DNA of 5,413 nucleotides from assembly GCA_046726955.1 (NCBI GenBank), contig JBKPBQ010000141.1:1-5413 (forward strand). The letters are read 5' to 3'. Within the stretch, counting starts at the first letter, position 1; every line of letters starts with the position of its first letter. Under the pieces are notes generated by a model. That model ran no database searches. It was not told where the DNA came from and saw only the letters and a list, made by a program, of their open reading frames with translations. The position numbers and the translations under genes were made by a program. This stretch comes from CAVPGH01 sp046726955. GTDB lineage: Bacteria > Acidobacteriota > Vicinamibacteria > Fen-336. Positions 1 through 5,328 of the stretch are shown here, piece after piece.

Positions 1-208
1 GCTCGGGTCCGCCCATCCAGAACGTCCCCCCGGGGATCCACGCCATGCCCTCCGGAGCGGGACCCGGAGGCGTCGACGCGTTCACGTGGGGAGACGGAGC
101 GGGCGTCGGTGTCGTTGTCGGCTCGGGCGACGCGGCCGGCGGGGCCGGCCGGCACGACGAGGCGAGCGCGACCACGAGCGCGACGGCGGGGAGGCCTCGC
201 GGCGTCAC
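1..208 (-). CDS. Lipoprotein-like formylglycine-generating-enzyme family protein, N-terminal part
   Basis: Reading the minus strand from a GTG at 208-206 gives an open frame of 69 codons that runs off the left edge. Residues 1-18 look like a lipoprotein signal (TPRGLP, then AVALVVALASS) ending at Cys19 (ALASSC, an acceptable but not ideal lipobox). Residues 20-53 form a Pro/Thr/Ala-rich linker typical of exported proteins. Residues 54-66 read GMAWIPGGTFWMG, the usual opening motif of FGE-sulfatase (SUMF1/FGE-like) domains. Family members include true formylglycine-generating enzymes, which convert a sulfatase Cys to formylglycine, and many related proteins with other or unknown roles; the catalytic part lies outside the window, so the activity is undecided. 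The start is uncertain: a GGGAG overlaps the GTG at 208, and another in-frame GTG lies at 226-224. The gene is easily missed because it has no ATG start before residue 55. Confidence 0.72.
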   Translation of the reverse strand, partial: MTPRGLPAVALVVALASSCRPAPPAASPEPTTTPTPAPSPHVNASTPPGPAPEGMAWIPGGTFWMGGPE

Positions 209-259
209 TCCCGGACAGTACCACACGCTCGCCGCGAGACCGGTCAGTGTCTCGTAACC

Positions 260-476
260 GAAGTCGTGTGCCGGCAGGGGCGCGCGGCACTCGCTCCGCG
301 CGCTCCGGCCTGGGCGAGCCCGTCGCAAGCGCTGCGCTCGCCATCGGCATTCATCGGACCCGAGGCGAGCCCGGAGGGCCAGCCGAGCGAAGGCGCGAGT
401 CCGACGCGAAGCGTGGACGAGCGCCAACAGTGGCGCGCTACCGCGAGGCGCGCGCGCCTTGGAGCCACACGACTTC
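260..476. repeat. Non-coding segment bounded by 11-bp inverted repeats
   Basis: This covers most of the 280-nt gene-free stretch between mscL and the lipoprotein gene. GAAGTCGTGTG at 260-270 and CACACGACTTC at 466-476 are perfect inverted copies. Both are followed on their outer side by GGT, the right one after one extra C. Inside are many short repeated GCGAGC/GCTCGC words: a 10-bp direct repeat GGCGAGCCCG at 313-322 and 364-373, a 7-bp inverted repeat at 336-342/364-370, and CATCGG twice at 342-347 and 352-357. No convincing coding frame crosses it. It could be a small non-autonomous mobile or dispersed repeat, or simply a repeat-rich spacer; one copy cannot decide. Confidence 0.35.
421..459 (-). 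terminator. Possible mscL terminator hairpins without a U tract
   Basis: Downstream of the mscL stop lie a perfect 14-bp GC-rich palindrome AGGCGCGCGCGCCT (446-459) and a compact hairpin, GCGCCA at 421-426 and TGGCGC at 431-436 with a 4-nt loop. No run of T follows either on the minus strand, so a classical intrinsic terminator is not shown. The alternating CG tract could equally form unusual DNA structure. Position, 30-70 nt after the stop, is the main argument. Confidence 0.25.
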
Positions 477-488
477 CGGTGGGCAACT

Positions 489-851
489 CTAGGCTGGTCG
501 TTTCTTCAAGAGGTCGCGGATCTCGGTGAGCAGCACCTCCGTGGTCGTGGGCGGCGGCGCGGCGGCGGCCATGCGCGACGCGAGCTTGTTGAAGGGGAGG
601 ATGATCAGGAAGTAGAGGCCGGCGGCCTTGATCAGGAAGCTCAGGATGGCGTTCACGAAGTTGCCGATGGCTACCGGACCCGCCCTGTACGCGGAGAAGT
701 CGGGCTGCCCGCCGACCAGGCCGAAGAGCGGGGTGATGAGGTCCTTCACGAGCGAGTCCACGATCCCGCTGAAGGCGGCGCCGATGATCACACCCACCGC
801 GAGGTCCACCACGTTGCCGCGAGCGATGAAGTCGCGGAATCCCTTGAGCAT
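489..851 (-). CDS. mscL: Large-conductance mechanosensitive channel MscL
   Basis: Encodes a 120-residue inner-membrane channel that opens under high membrane tension and releases small solutes during hypo-osmotic shock. The N-terminal helix is followed by the highly conserved RGNVVDLAVGVIIGAAF (residues 11-27), the start of the pore-lining first transmembrane segment; Gly20 matches the gating-region Gly22 of E. coli MscL. A short periplasmic loop (about 45-62, GGQPDFSAYRAGP), a second transmembrane segment (about 63-90) and a C-terminal cytoplasmic helix (TEVLLTEIRDLLKK) complete the fold. Length is slightly below the usual 125-150 residues, with a short loop. The ATG at 851-849 is supported by GAGGGAGG (complement of 858-865) 6 nt upstream. 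Transcribed divergently from the peptidase gene and probably monocistronic. Confidence 0.97.
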   Translation of the reverse strand: MLKGFRDFIARGNVVDLAVGVIIGAAFSGIVDSLVKDLITPLFGLVGGQPDFSAYRAGPVAIGNFVNAILSFLIKAAGLYFLIILPFNKLASRMAAAAPPPTTTEVLLTEIRDLLKKRPA

Positions 852-880
852 TGTTGGCCTCCCTCTTGCTACGGAAACCG

Positions 881-886
881 AGTATA
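881..886 (-). promoter_or_regulatory. Likely -10 box for mscL
   Basis: On the minus strand the sequence reads TTATACT, giving a near-consensus TATACT hexamer 29 nt before the mscL start codon, in one of the few AT-rich patches of this region. No good -35 hexamer is visible at 16-18 nt spacing, so recognition by the main sigma factor is plausible but not shown. Confidence 0.4.
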
Positions 887-895
887 AGTCGGGGA

Positions 896-926
896 GTTCG
901 CGAACCGGGGACGGCTCCTCGGAGCC
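896..926. promoter_or_regulatory. Two palindromes in the divergent promoter region
   Basis: GTTCGCGAAC at 896-905 is a perfect 10-bp palindrome lying just upstream of the mscL -10 box. GGCTCC at 913-918 and GGAGCC at 921-926 form 6-bp inverted arms around 2 nt. Their place between two divergent genes is where an operator would sit. No regulator is encoded nearby, and short GC-rich palindromes are common in such genomes. Confidence 0.25.
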
Positions 927-930
927 CGCG

Positions 931-939
931 TGATAGACT
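931..939 (+). promoter_or_regulatory. Possible extended -10 for the peptidase-glpK unit
   Basis: TGATAGACT has the TGn plus hexamer layout of an extended -10 element (TG at 931-932, TAGACT at 934-939) and lies about 67 nt before the peptidase ATG. The hexamer is imperfect and no clear -35 is seen. It is the best plus-strand candidate in the divergent gap. Confidence 0.3.
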
Positions 940-1006
940 GCCCGCCGCTCGCAGGCACGGCGACGGGGCGAGGGCCGCGTTCCCCGGCACCGGAAGGAGA
1001 CGGGCC

Positions 1007-1852
1007 ATGCGCATCGAAGGACAGCGCGAGAGCGACAACGTCGAGGACGTCCGAGGAGCGAGGTTCGGACGCGGTGCGGGACTCGGCTGCGGGGGCGTCC
1101 TGATCGCCCTCGTGATCGCCGCGCTCACGGGGCAGGACCCCGCCCGGATCCTGCAGCTCGTGGGGCTCGTGCAGGAGGTGACGCAGCAGAACGCACCTCC
1201 TCCGGAATCGGCGGGCCCTCCCGCCGACAATCTCGGCAAGTTCGCGTCGGTCGTTCTCGCGAGCACCGAGGACGAGTGGACGAAGATCCTCTCCCAGTCG
1301 GGCCGGACCTACCGTCCCCCCAAGCTCGTGCTCTTCACGCAGTCCGTGCCCTCCGCCTGCGGGATGTCGTCCGCGGCGACCGGTCCCTTCTACTGTCCCG
1401 CCGACCAGAAGGTCTACATCGACCTCTCGTTCTTCGACGAGCTCGCCCGGCGCTTCCGCGCCCCCGGCGACTTCGCGCAGGCCTACGTGATCGCCCACGA
1501 GGTGGGGCACCACGTGCAGAACCTGCTGGGCATCGCGGACCAGGTCACGAACGCGCAGCGCGGCGCCCGCTCGCAGGAGGAAGCCAACCGCTACTCGGTC
1601 GCGCTCGAGCTGCAGGCGGACTGCTTCGCCGGGGTCTGGGCCAACCACGCCAACAAGGACCAGAACCTCCTGGAGCCGGGCGACGTGGAAGAGGGCCTGC
1701 GTGCCGCCGCGGCCATCGGCGACGACCGCCTCCAGAGCCAGACGCAGGGCTACGTCCAGCCCGAGTCGTTCACGCACGGCTCGTCGGAGCAGCGCGTGCA
1801 GTGGCTGCGCAAGGGGCTCGAGAGCGGCGATCCCAAGGCCTGCCGGACCTAG
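1007..1852 (+). CDS. ypfJ: YpfJ-family neutral zinc metallopeptidase, membrane-anchored
   Basis: A 281-residue protein of the putative neutral zinc metallopeptidase family (E. coli YpfJ, about 287 residues). It opens with the family's MRIEGQRESDNVEDVRG, followed by a single hydrophobic segment (about 25-41, GLGCGGVLIALVIAALT) that should anchor it with the catalytic part outside the cytoplasm. The zinc site is visible as HEVGHH (His164, Glu165, His168), with downstream ELQADCFAGVWA (Glu201, Asp205) supplying the probable third ligand. Cys118 and Cys130 (CGM...FYC) could form a disulfide. The ATG at 1007 is chosen over an in-frame ATG at 851 because GGAAGGAGA (992-1000) precedes it, the conserved family N-terminus begins there, and 851 would overlap mscL and its promoter. 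Physiological substrates of the family are not established. The stop at 1850-1852 is 2 nt from glpK. Confidence 0.95.
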   Translation: MRIEGQRESDNVEDVRGARFGRGAGLGCGGVLIALVIAALTGQDPARILQLVGLVQEVTQQNAPPPESAGPPADNLGKFASVVLASTEDEWTKILSQSGRTYRPPKLVLFTQSVPSACGMSSAATGPFYCPADQKVYIDLSFFDELARRFRAPGDFAQAYVIAHEVGHHVQNLLGIADQVTNAQRGARSQEEANRYSVALELQADCFAGVWANHANKDQNLLEPGDVEEGLRAAAAIGDDRLQSQTQGYVQPESFTHGSSEQRVQWLRKGLESGDPKACRT

Positions 1853-1854
1853 CC

Positions 1855-3348
1855 TTGGCCTCCGTCCTCGCCCTCGACCAGGGAACCACGAGCTCGCGCG
1901 CCATCGTCTTCGACGAGGGCGGCCAGATCCGCGCCGTGGCCCAGCGCGAGTTCCCCCAGATCTTCCCGCGCGCGGGCTGGGTGGAGCACGACCCGGCGGA
2001 CATCTGGACGTCCCAGATCTCCGTGGCGGTGGAAGCCCTGGGCCGGGCGGGGATGACACCGCGCGACGTGGCCGCCGTGGGCATCACGAACCAGCGCGAG
2101 ACCACGATCGTCTGGGACCGCGCGAGCGGCCAGCCCATCCACAACGCGATCGTCTGGCAGGACCGCCGCACCGCCGACCTCTGCGAGCGGCTCAAGTCGG
2201 AAGGGGCGGAGCCGGTCGTCCGCGAGAAGACCGGCCTCGTGCTCGATCCCTACTTCTCCGGCACGAAGATCGCCTGGATCCTCGACAACGTGCCGGGCGC
2301 CCGCGCGCGGGCCGAGAAGGGCGAGCTCGCGTTCGGCACCGTGGACACCTGGCTCCTCTGGAACCTGACCGGCGGCGCCCTCCACGCGACCGATCCCAGC
2401 AACGCCTCGCGCACGCTCCTCTTCGACATCCACGAGGGGGACTGGGACGAGGAGCTCCTCCAGCTCCTCCGCGTGCCCCGCACGGTGCTGCCCGCGGTGC
2501 GCGCCTCGAGCGAGGTCCTCGGTGAGGTCACGACGAAGCTGGGCCTCGCAGGCACGCCGCTCGCGGGCGTCGCGGGCGACCAGCAGGCGGCTCTCTTCGG
2601 CCAGCTCTGCACGTCGCCCGGCCTCACCAAGAACACGTACGGCACCGGCTGCTTCATGCTGCAGATGACGGGCGAGAAGGCGCCGGCGTCGAAGCACAAG
2701 CTCCTCACCACCGTCGCCTGGAAGCGCTCGGCGCGGCTCGAGTACGCGCTCGAGGGCAGCGTCTTCGTGGGAGGAGCGGTCGTGCAGTGGCTTCGCGACG
2801 GGCTCGGGATCATCCGCTCGTCGCCCGAGGTCGAGGCCCTCGCGCTGAGCGTCCCCGACAACGGCGGAGCCTTCCTCGTTCCCGCGTTTGCCGGCCTGGG
2901 CGCGCCCCACTGGGACGCCTACGCGAGAGGCGCTCTCGTCGGCCTCACGCGAGGCACCAGCGCTGGCCACGTCGCCCGCGCCGCGCTCGAGTCGATCGCC
3001 TACCAGGTGGCCGATCTCCTCGACGCCATGGAGGCCGACGCGGGAGTGCGGCTCTCCGAGCTGCGCGTGGACGGGGGAGCTTCCGCGAACGGCCTGCTCA
3101 TGCAGTTCCAGGCGGATCTGCTCGGCGTGCCCGTCGCCCGGCCCGTCGTGACCGAGACGACGGCGCTCGGCGCGGCCTACCTCGCCGGCCTCGCCGTCGG
3201 CTACTGGAAGAACGTCGACGAGCTCGGCCGCCAGCGGCGCGTGGACCGGGTCTTCGACCCGAAGCTGCCCCGCGAGCGCGCACAGGAGCTGCGCGCCGGC
3301 TGGAAGAGGGCGGTGGAACGGGCGAAGGGCTGGGAAGCGCGGGCCTAG
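1855..3348 (+). CDS. glpK: Glycerol kinase, TTG start
   Basis: Encodes a 497-residue FGGY-family kinase that converts glycerol and ATP to glycerol 3-phosphate in the cytoplasm; usual length is about 500. Visible landmarks: phosphate-binding ALDQGTTSSRAIVFD (residues 6-20), NQRE (Arg81, Glu82) and DPYFSGTKIAW (Tyr133) for glycerol binding, GDQQAALFGQ with the catalytic base Asp242, NTYGTGCFML, GLGAPHWDAYARG, and the C-terminal FGGY signature around RVDGGASANGLLMQFQADLL. Only the TTG at 1855 places a start correctly before the conserved N-terminus; the longer open frame upstream is a shadow of the peptidase gene. No Shine-Dalgarno lies at normal spacing, so translation is probably coupled to the peptidase gene. 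The activation-loop histidine phosphorylated in Firmicutes GlpK is absent, and the loop at 228-235 lacks the Arg that binds fructose 1,6-bisphosphate in E. coli. No glpF or glpD is nearby. Confidence 0.97.
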   Translation: MASVLALDQGTTSSRAIVFDEGGQIRAVAQREFPQIFPRAGWVEHDPADIWTSQISVAVEALGRAGMTPRDVAAVGITNQRETTIVWDRASGQPIHNAIVWQDRRTADLCERLKSEGAEPVVREKTGLVLDPYFSGTKIAWILDNVPGARARAEKGELAFGTVDTWLLWNLTGGALHATDPSNASRTLLFDIHEGDWDEELLQLLRVPRTVLPAVRASSEVLGEVTTKLGLAGTPLAGVAGDQQAALFGQLCTSPGLTKNTYGTGCFMLQMTGEKAPASKHKLLTTVAWKRSARLEYALEGSVFVGGAVVQWLRDGLGIIRSSPEVEALALSVPDNGGAFLVPAFAGLGAPHWDAYARGALVGLTRGTSAGHVARAALESIAYQVADLLDAMEADAGVRLSELRVDGGASANGLLMQFQADLLGVPVARPVVTETTALGAAYLAGLAVGYWKNVDELGRQRRVDRVFDPKLPRERAQELRAGWKRAVERAKGWEARA

Positions 3349-3360
3349 TCCTGCGCTAGG
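3344..3360. other. Convergent gene junction with symmetrical stop codons
   Basis: CCTAG at 3344-3348 and CTAGG at 3356-3360 are inverted copies around 7 nt, and each contains the TAG stop of one of the two converging genes (glpK on plus, the uncharacterised gene on minus). There is no room for a conventional terminator between the genes. Two transcripts reaching this point would overlap unless stopped by another mechanism. Confidence 0.5.
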
Positions 3361-4692
3361 AGCTCGCGCCGAGGACGCTCTCCCGGACCGTCCAGCCCCG
3401 GGTCTCGAGCTCCTTGCGGGCTCGGGGCGTCGCCGTTCCCAGCAGCCACAGCTCGCGCCGGGCCGGCGCCCCGTCCGCCGCCGGGACCTGGGCGAGCGCC
3501 TCCTCGGTCCAGGCGAGCGTCTCGACGGGCAACGGAACGATCCAGCTTCCCGAGCGGTCCACGCCGACCAGCGTGTCGCCGGAGACGAAGAGGCGGGCGA
3601 GCGGCTCCTTCGTCTCGCGGTAGCGGCCGAGGATGCGCACCGCGGCCACGCACCAGCGCGCGTCGATTTCCGATTCCGAGGTCGCGGCCCACGCCACCGC
3701 GGAGGCCCGGTCCGCCGTCCCGTCCAGCGACTCGAGGCCGTCCACGAGGGCGATCTCCAGCGGGGGCGGGAAGTGGCGGCTCGCGAAGAGATCCTTCCGC
3801 GTCTCCTTGGGGACGCCCATCGCCGCCATCTTCTGTTCGTTCCTCGCCTCCACGTCTTCGGGCGGCAGGTCCCAGGCGAGACCGCTCACCGTCTTCACCG
3901 TACCGAGGAGCGGCACCGGGGGAAGGACCACGTTGAAGCCCATGCCCCCCGCGAACGCCGCCCACGCGACGTCGTCGAGCTTCTTCGAGAGCACGGCGTT
4001 CGTGGTGTAGGGGTCGACCTCCAGCTTCTTCGCCCACTCGCGCCGCGTCCTCTCGTACCCGAAGACGGATTTCGCCGCGTGGCCCGCCGTGCCCGCCGCC
4101 GCCCGCGCCTTCTCCTCCGTCGTCTTCTCCGCGGGTAGCCCCTGCTCGACGCGCGCCGCCTTCTCCTTCTCCGCCGCCGCCTTCTCCCGCTCGTCCGTGA
4201 CGAGCGCGTCCTTTCCCTGGTCGACGCCCTTCTGGGCCATGCGGTAGGCCCGCTTCAGGAAGCGGCTGGCTCCCGCCGGCACCGCCTCCGCGGTTTCCTT
4301 CGGCCGATCCACGACGCGCTTGAGCGAGGCGTAGGTACCCGAGGCCGACTCCGCGAAGGCCTTCGCGAAGACCGAGGTCTTGCTCACGGCGTCGAGGCGG
4401 GAGATCGCGTAGACCTCGCGCACCCGGATCTCCAGCATCTCGCGGCCGTCGACCTCGAAGGGGCCGAAGGTGGAGCGGATCGTGAAGTGCTGGAGGAGGT
4501 CGTCCGTCGTGACCCGCTTCTCCACGTCGTGAGCGGGACCGTGGACGAGCTCGCGGGGGGGAGCACCGAGGCGTCGAGGACGGGAGCCGCCTCCCAGTCG
4601 CCACCACCCCCGAAGAGCGGCGTCCACGCGGCGGACGCGGCGAGGACGAGCAGCAGGACGCGGGGGCCGCGTCGCCTCGGGCGGCGACTCAT
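3356..4692 (-). CDS. Uncharacterised exported protein, split by a frameshift
   Basis: The gene is in two frames. From ATG 4692-4690, 13 nt after the upstream gene's stop, comes a clear signal peptide (SRRPRRRGPR, then VLLLVLAASAAW) and mature start up to VLDASVLPP (residue 46). The rest, from RELVHGPAHDVEKR to the stop at 3356-3358, lies in the -1 frame; a conventional ORF call would begin at ATG 4627, whose first 24 codons are nonsense. One extra C in the C7 run (4555-4561) would restore a 445-residue protein. Seen in it (joined numbering): a probable alpha/beta start (about 60-100, TIRSTFGPFEVDGREM), a highly charged Lys/Glu segment (about 165-200), DPYTTN (227-232) followed by LDDVAWAAFAGG, a hydrophobic stretch (about 241-262), and a folded-looking C-terminal part. 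I recall similar DPY(S/T)TN proteins of unknown function but cannot name a family. Predicted periplasmic or envelope-associated. Confidence 0.78.
4555..4561 (-). repeat. C7 homopolymer at the frame break
   Basis: Seven consecutive C on the coding (minus) strand, read as CTC CCC CCC GCG in the signal-peptide frame. This forms a C CCC CCC heptamer in the phase expected of a -1 slippery site, and slipping back one base yields LPPRELVH, the body frame. A 6-bp hairpin (TCCACG/CGTGGA, 4540-4545 with 4521-4526 on plus coordinates) begins 9 nt further on. A missing base from sequencing or assembly is the simplest explanation; slippage-driven phase variation or programmed frameshifting are alternatives. 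Confidence 0.7.
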
Positions 4693-4705
4693 GCCCCCTA
4701 AGATA

Positions 4706-5206
4706 TCAGCGCAGCCACTCCGCCGGCACCTGCTCCCGCCGTGCCTGGTCCTCGAGGTCCTGCATCTGCTTGCGGGCCGCGGCGAGCTGTCTCTGGGCGG
4801 TGGCGAGCGAGGCCTCGGCCTCGCGCTTCTCCGCTTCGGTCATGACGCGCGGCGGCGCGGCCGGCTGCGTCGAATCCGTCGCGGACGGCTGCGGCGCCTT
4901 GGCCTCGTCGATCCGGGCCTGGTAGTACTTCACCTGGGCCTCGGCATCGGCGACGGCTTCGCGGTGGGTGCGGGAGTGCGACCGCCACCACGACTCGGTG
5001 TGGACCTCCGTGGGTGCGCCGCCGGCCACGGGCGCGGCCTTGGCGGGGGAGGCGGGGGAGGCCGGGACGGTGGACTCGGCGGCCTTGCGGCGCCGCTCCC
5101 TCTCTTTGGCGGCGGCGTCAGCCAGGCTCTGGCCTCGCGCCGACGACGAGCCGAGGAGTCCGACGATGCACAGAGTTGCGACGATGCCCGTCGAGCGGTT
5201 GATCAT
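4706..5206 (-). CDS. Small exported coiled-coil protein of unknown function
   Basis: 166 residues. A signal peptide (1-25, hydrophobic core GIVATLCIVGLLG, probable cleavage after ARG before QSLAD) indicates export. The mature part begins SLADAAAKERERRRK, then a Pro/Ala-rich low-complexity linker (46-65, including a duplicated SPA), a helix (about 75-103, WWRSHSRTHREAVADAEAQ), a second Pro-rich linker, and a long charged helix (122-157) likely to form a coiled coil, ending QVPAEWLR. I recall proteins with the same SLA(D/E)AA...KER start and VPxxWLR ending in GC-rich soil bacteria, without known function. The ATG at 5206-5204 has AGGA (complement of 5214-5217) 7 nt upstream. The stop lies 13 nt before the next minus-strand start, so the two exported proteins probably form an operon. 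The start region is enclosed in a strong hairpin. Confidence 0.86.
   Translation of the reverse strand: MINRSTGIVATLCIVGLLGSSSARGQSLADAAAKERERRRKAAESTVPASPASPAKAAPVAGGAPTEVHTESWWRSHSRTHREAVADAEAQVKYYQARIDEAKAPQPSATDSTQPAAPPRVMTEAEKREAEASLATAQRQLAAARKQMQDLEDQARREQVPAEWLR
5042..5059. repeat. Tandem 9-bp repeat, two copies
   Basis: GGCGGGGGA is repeated exactly twice head to tail, inside the Pro/Ala-rich linker of the small exported protein, where it encodes SPA SPA on the minus strand. It keeps the reading frame, so copy-number change would only lengthen or shorten the linker. Confidence 0.75.
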
Positions 5207-5238
5207 CCGATCATCCTACGGAAGTCCGCTCGACGGGC
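5186..5238 (-). promoter_or_regulatory. Hairpin holding the RBS and start codon in its loop
   Basis: GCCCGTCGAGCGG at 5186-5198 and CCGCTCGACGGGC at 5226-5238 are a perfect 13-bp inverted repeat. In the mRNA of the small exported protein the first arm lies in the leader, the second covers codons 3-7 (from the last base of Asn3 to Gly7), and the 27-nt loop displays AGGA and the AUG. The loop also carries a tandem GGATGATC duplication (plus 5201-5216). An RNA element controlling translation, or a DNA operator, is possible; the stem does not itself hide the RBS. Confidence 0.5.
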
Positions 5239-5269
5239 GCTGTGAGATAAGTACGGCGAAAGGGCTACG

Positions 5270-5313
5270 ACCCGAAGGCGCCGCTCTGCAATGAGTTAGC
5301 GGAACCTTCGGGT
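5270..5313 (-). terminator. Nested stem-loop downstream of the right-edge gene
   Basis: ACCCGAAGG (5270-5278) pairs with CCTTCGGGT (5305-5313); after a 2x2 internal mismatch, CCGCT (5281-5285) pairs with AGCGG (5298-5302), leaving a 12-nt loop. It starts 15 nt after the stop of the right-edge gene, as a terminator would, but no T run follows on the minus strand. It could alternatively be a leader structure for the next gene. Confidence 0.4.
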
Positions 5314-5328
5314 ACTGACCTGCGGTTG

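Noticed and set aside
209..488. Integron attC site, CRISPR or tRNA in the repeat-rich spacer
   Set aside because: No regular repeat-spacer pattern, no cloverleaf, and no paired GTTRRRY/RYYYAAC core sites were found.
851..1006. Upstream ATG for the metallopeptidase
   Set aside because: It would add 52 residues translated from the divergent promoter region; the family N-terminus and a strong RBS fit ATG 1007.
244..1266. Minus-strand open frame of 340 codons across mscL and its promoter
   Set aside because: It overlaps mscL in another frame and the 5' end of the peptidase gene antisense; no RBS or domain supports it.
1276..1854. N-terminal extension of glycerol kinase giving a 690-residue protein
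   Set aside because: The extension is the peptidase gene read in another frame, with Arg/Pro-rich nonsense; the GlpK fold begins right after TTG 1855.
869..2059. Long minus-strand open frame of 396 codons
   Set aside because: It is antisense to the zinc metallopeptidase and the start of glpK, is Arg/Gly/Ala/Pro-rich with no recognisable domain, and arises from GC-biased codon use on the other strand.
1849..2970. Minus-strand open frame of 373 codons
   Set aside because: Antisense to glpK, whose conserved motifs are continuous on the plus strand; composition is typical of a shadow frame.
3345..4607. Second long minus-strand frame of 420 codons overlapping the exported protein
   Set aside because: Extremely Gly/Arg-rich with no structure-like pattern; the neighbouring frame (to 3356) has balanced composition and conserved-looking segments.
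5203..5214. Three-codon mini-ORF AUG AUC GGA UGA before the small exported protein
   Set aside because: Its AUG overlaps the AGGA ribosome-binding site, so it cannot be initiated from it; it is best explained as a by-product of the GGATGATC duplication.
4487..5245. Plus-strand open frame of 252 codons
   Set aside because: Antisense to two better-supported genes and dominated by Gly/Arg/Leu low-complexity sequence.
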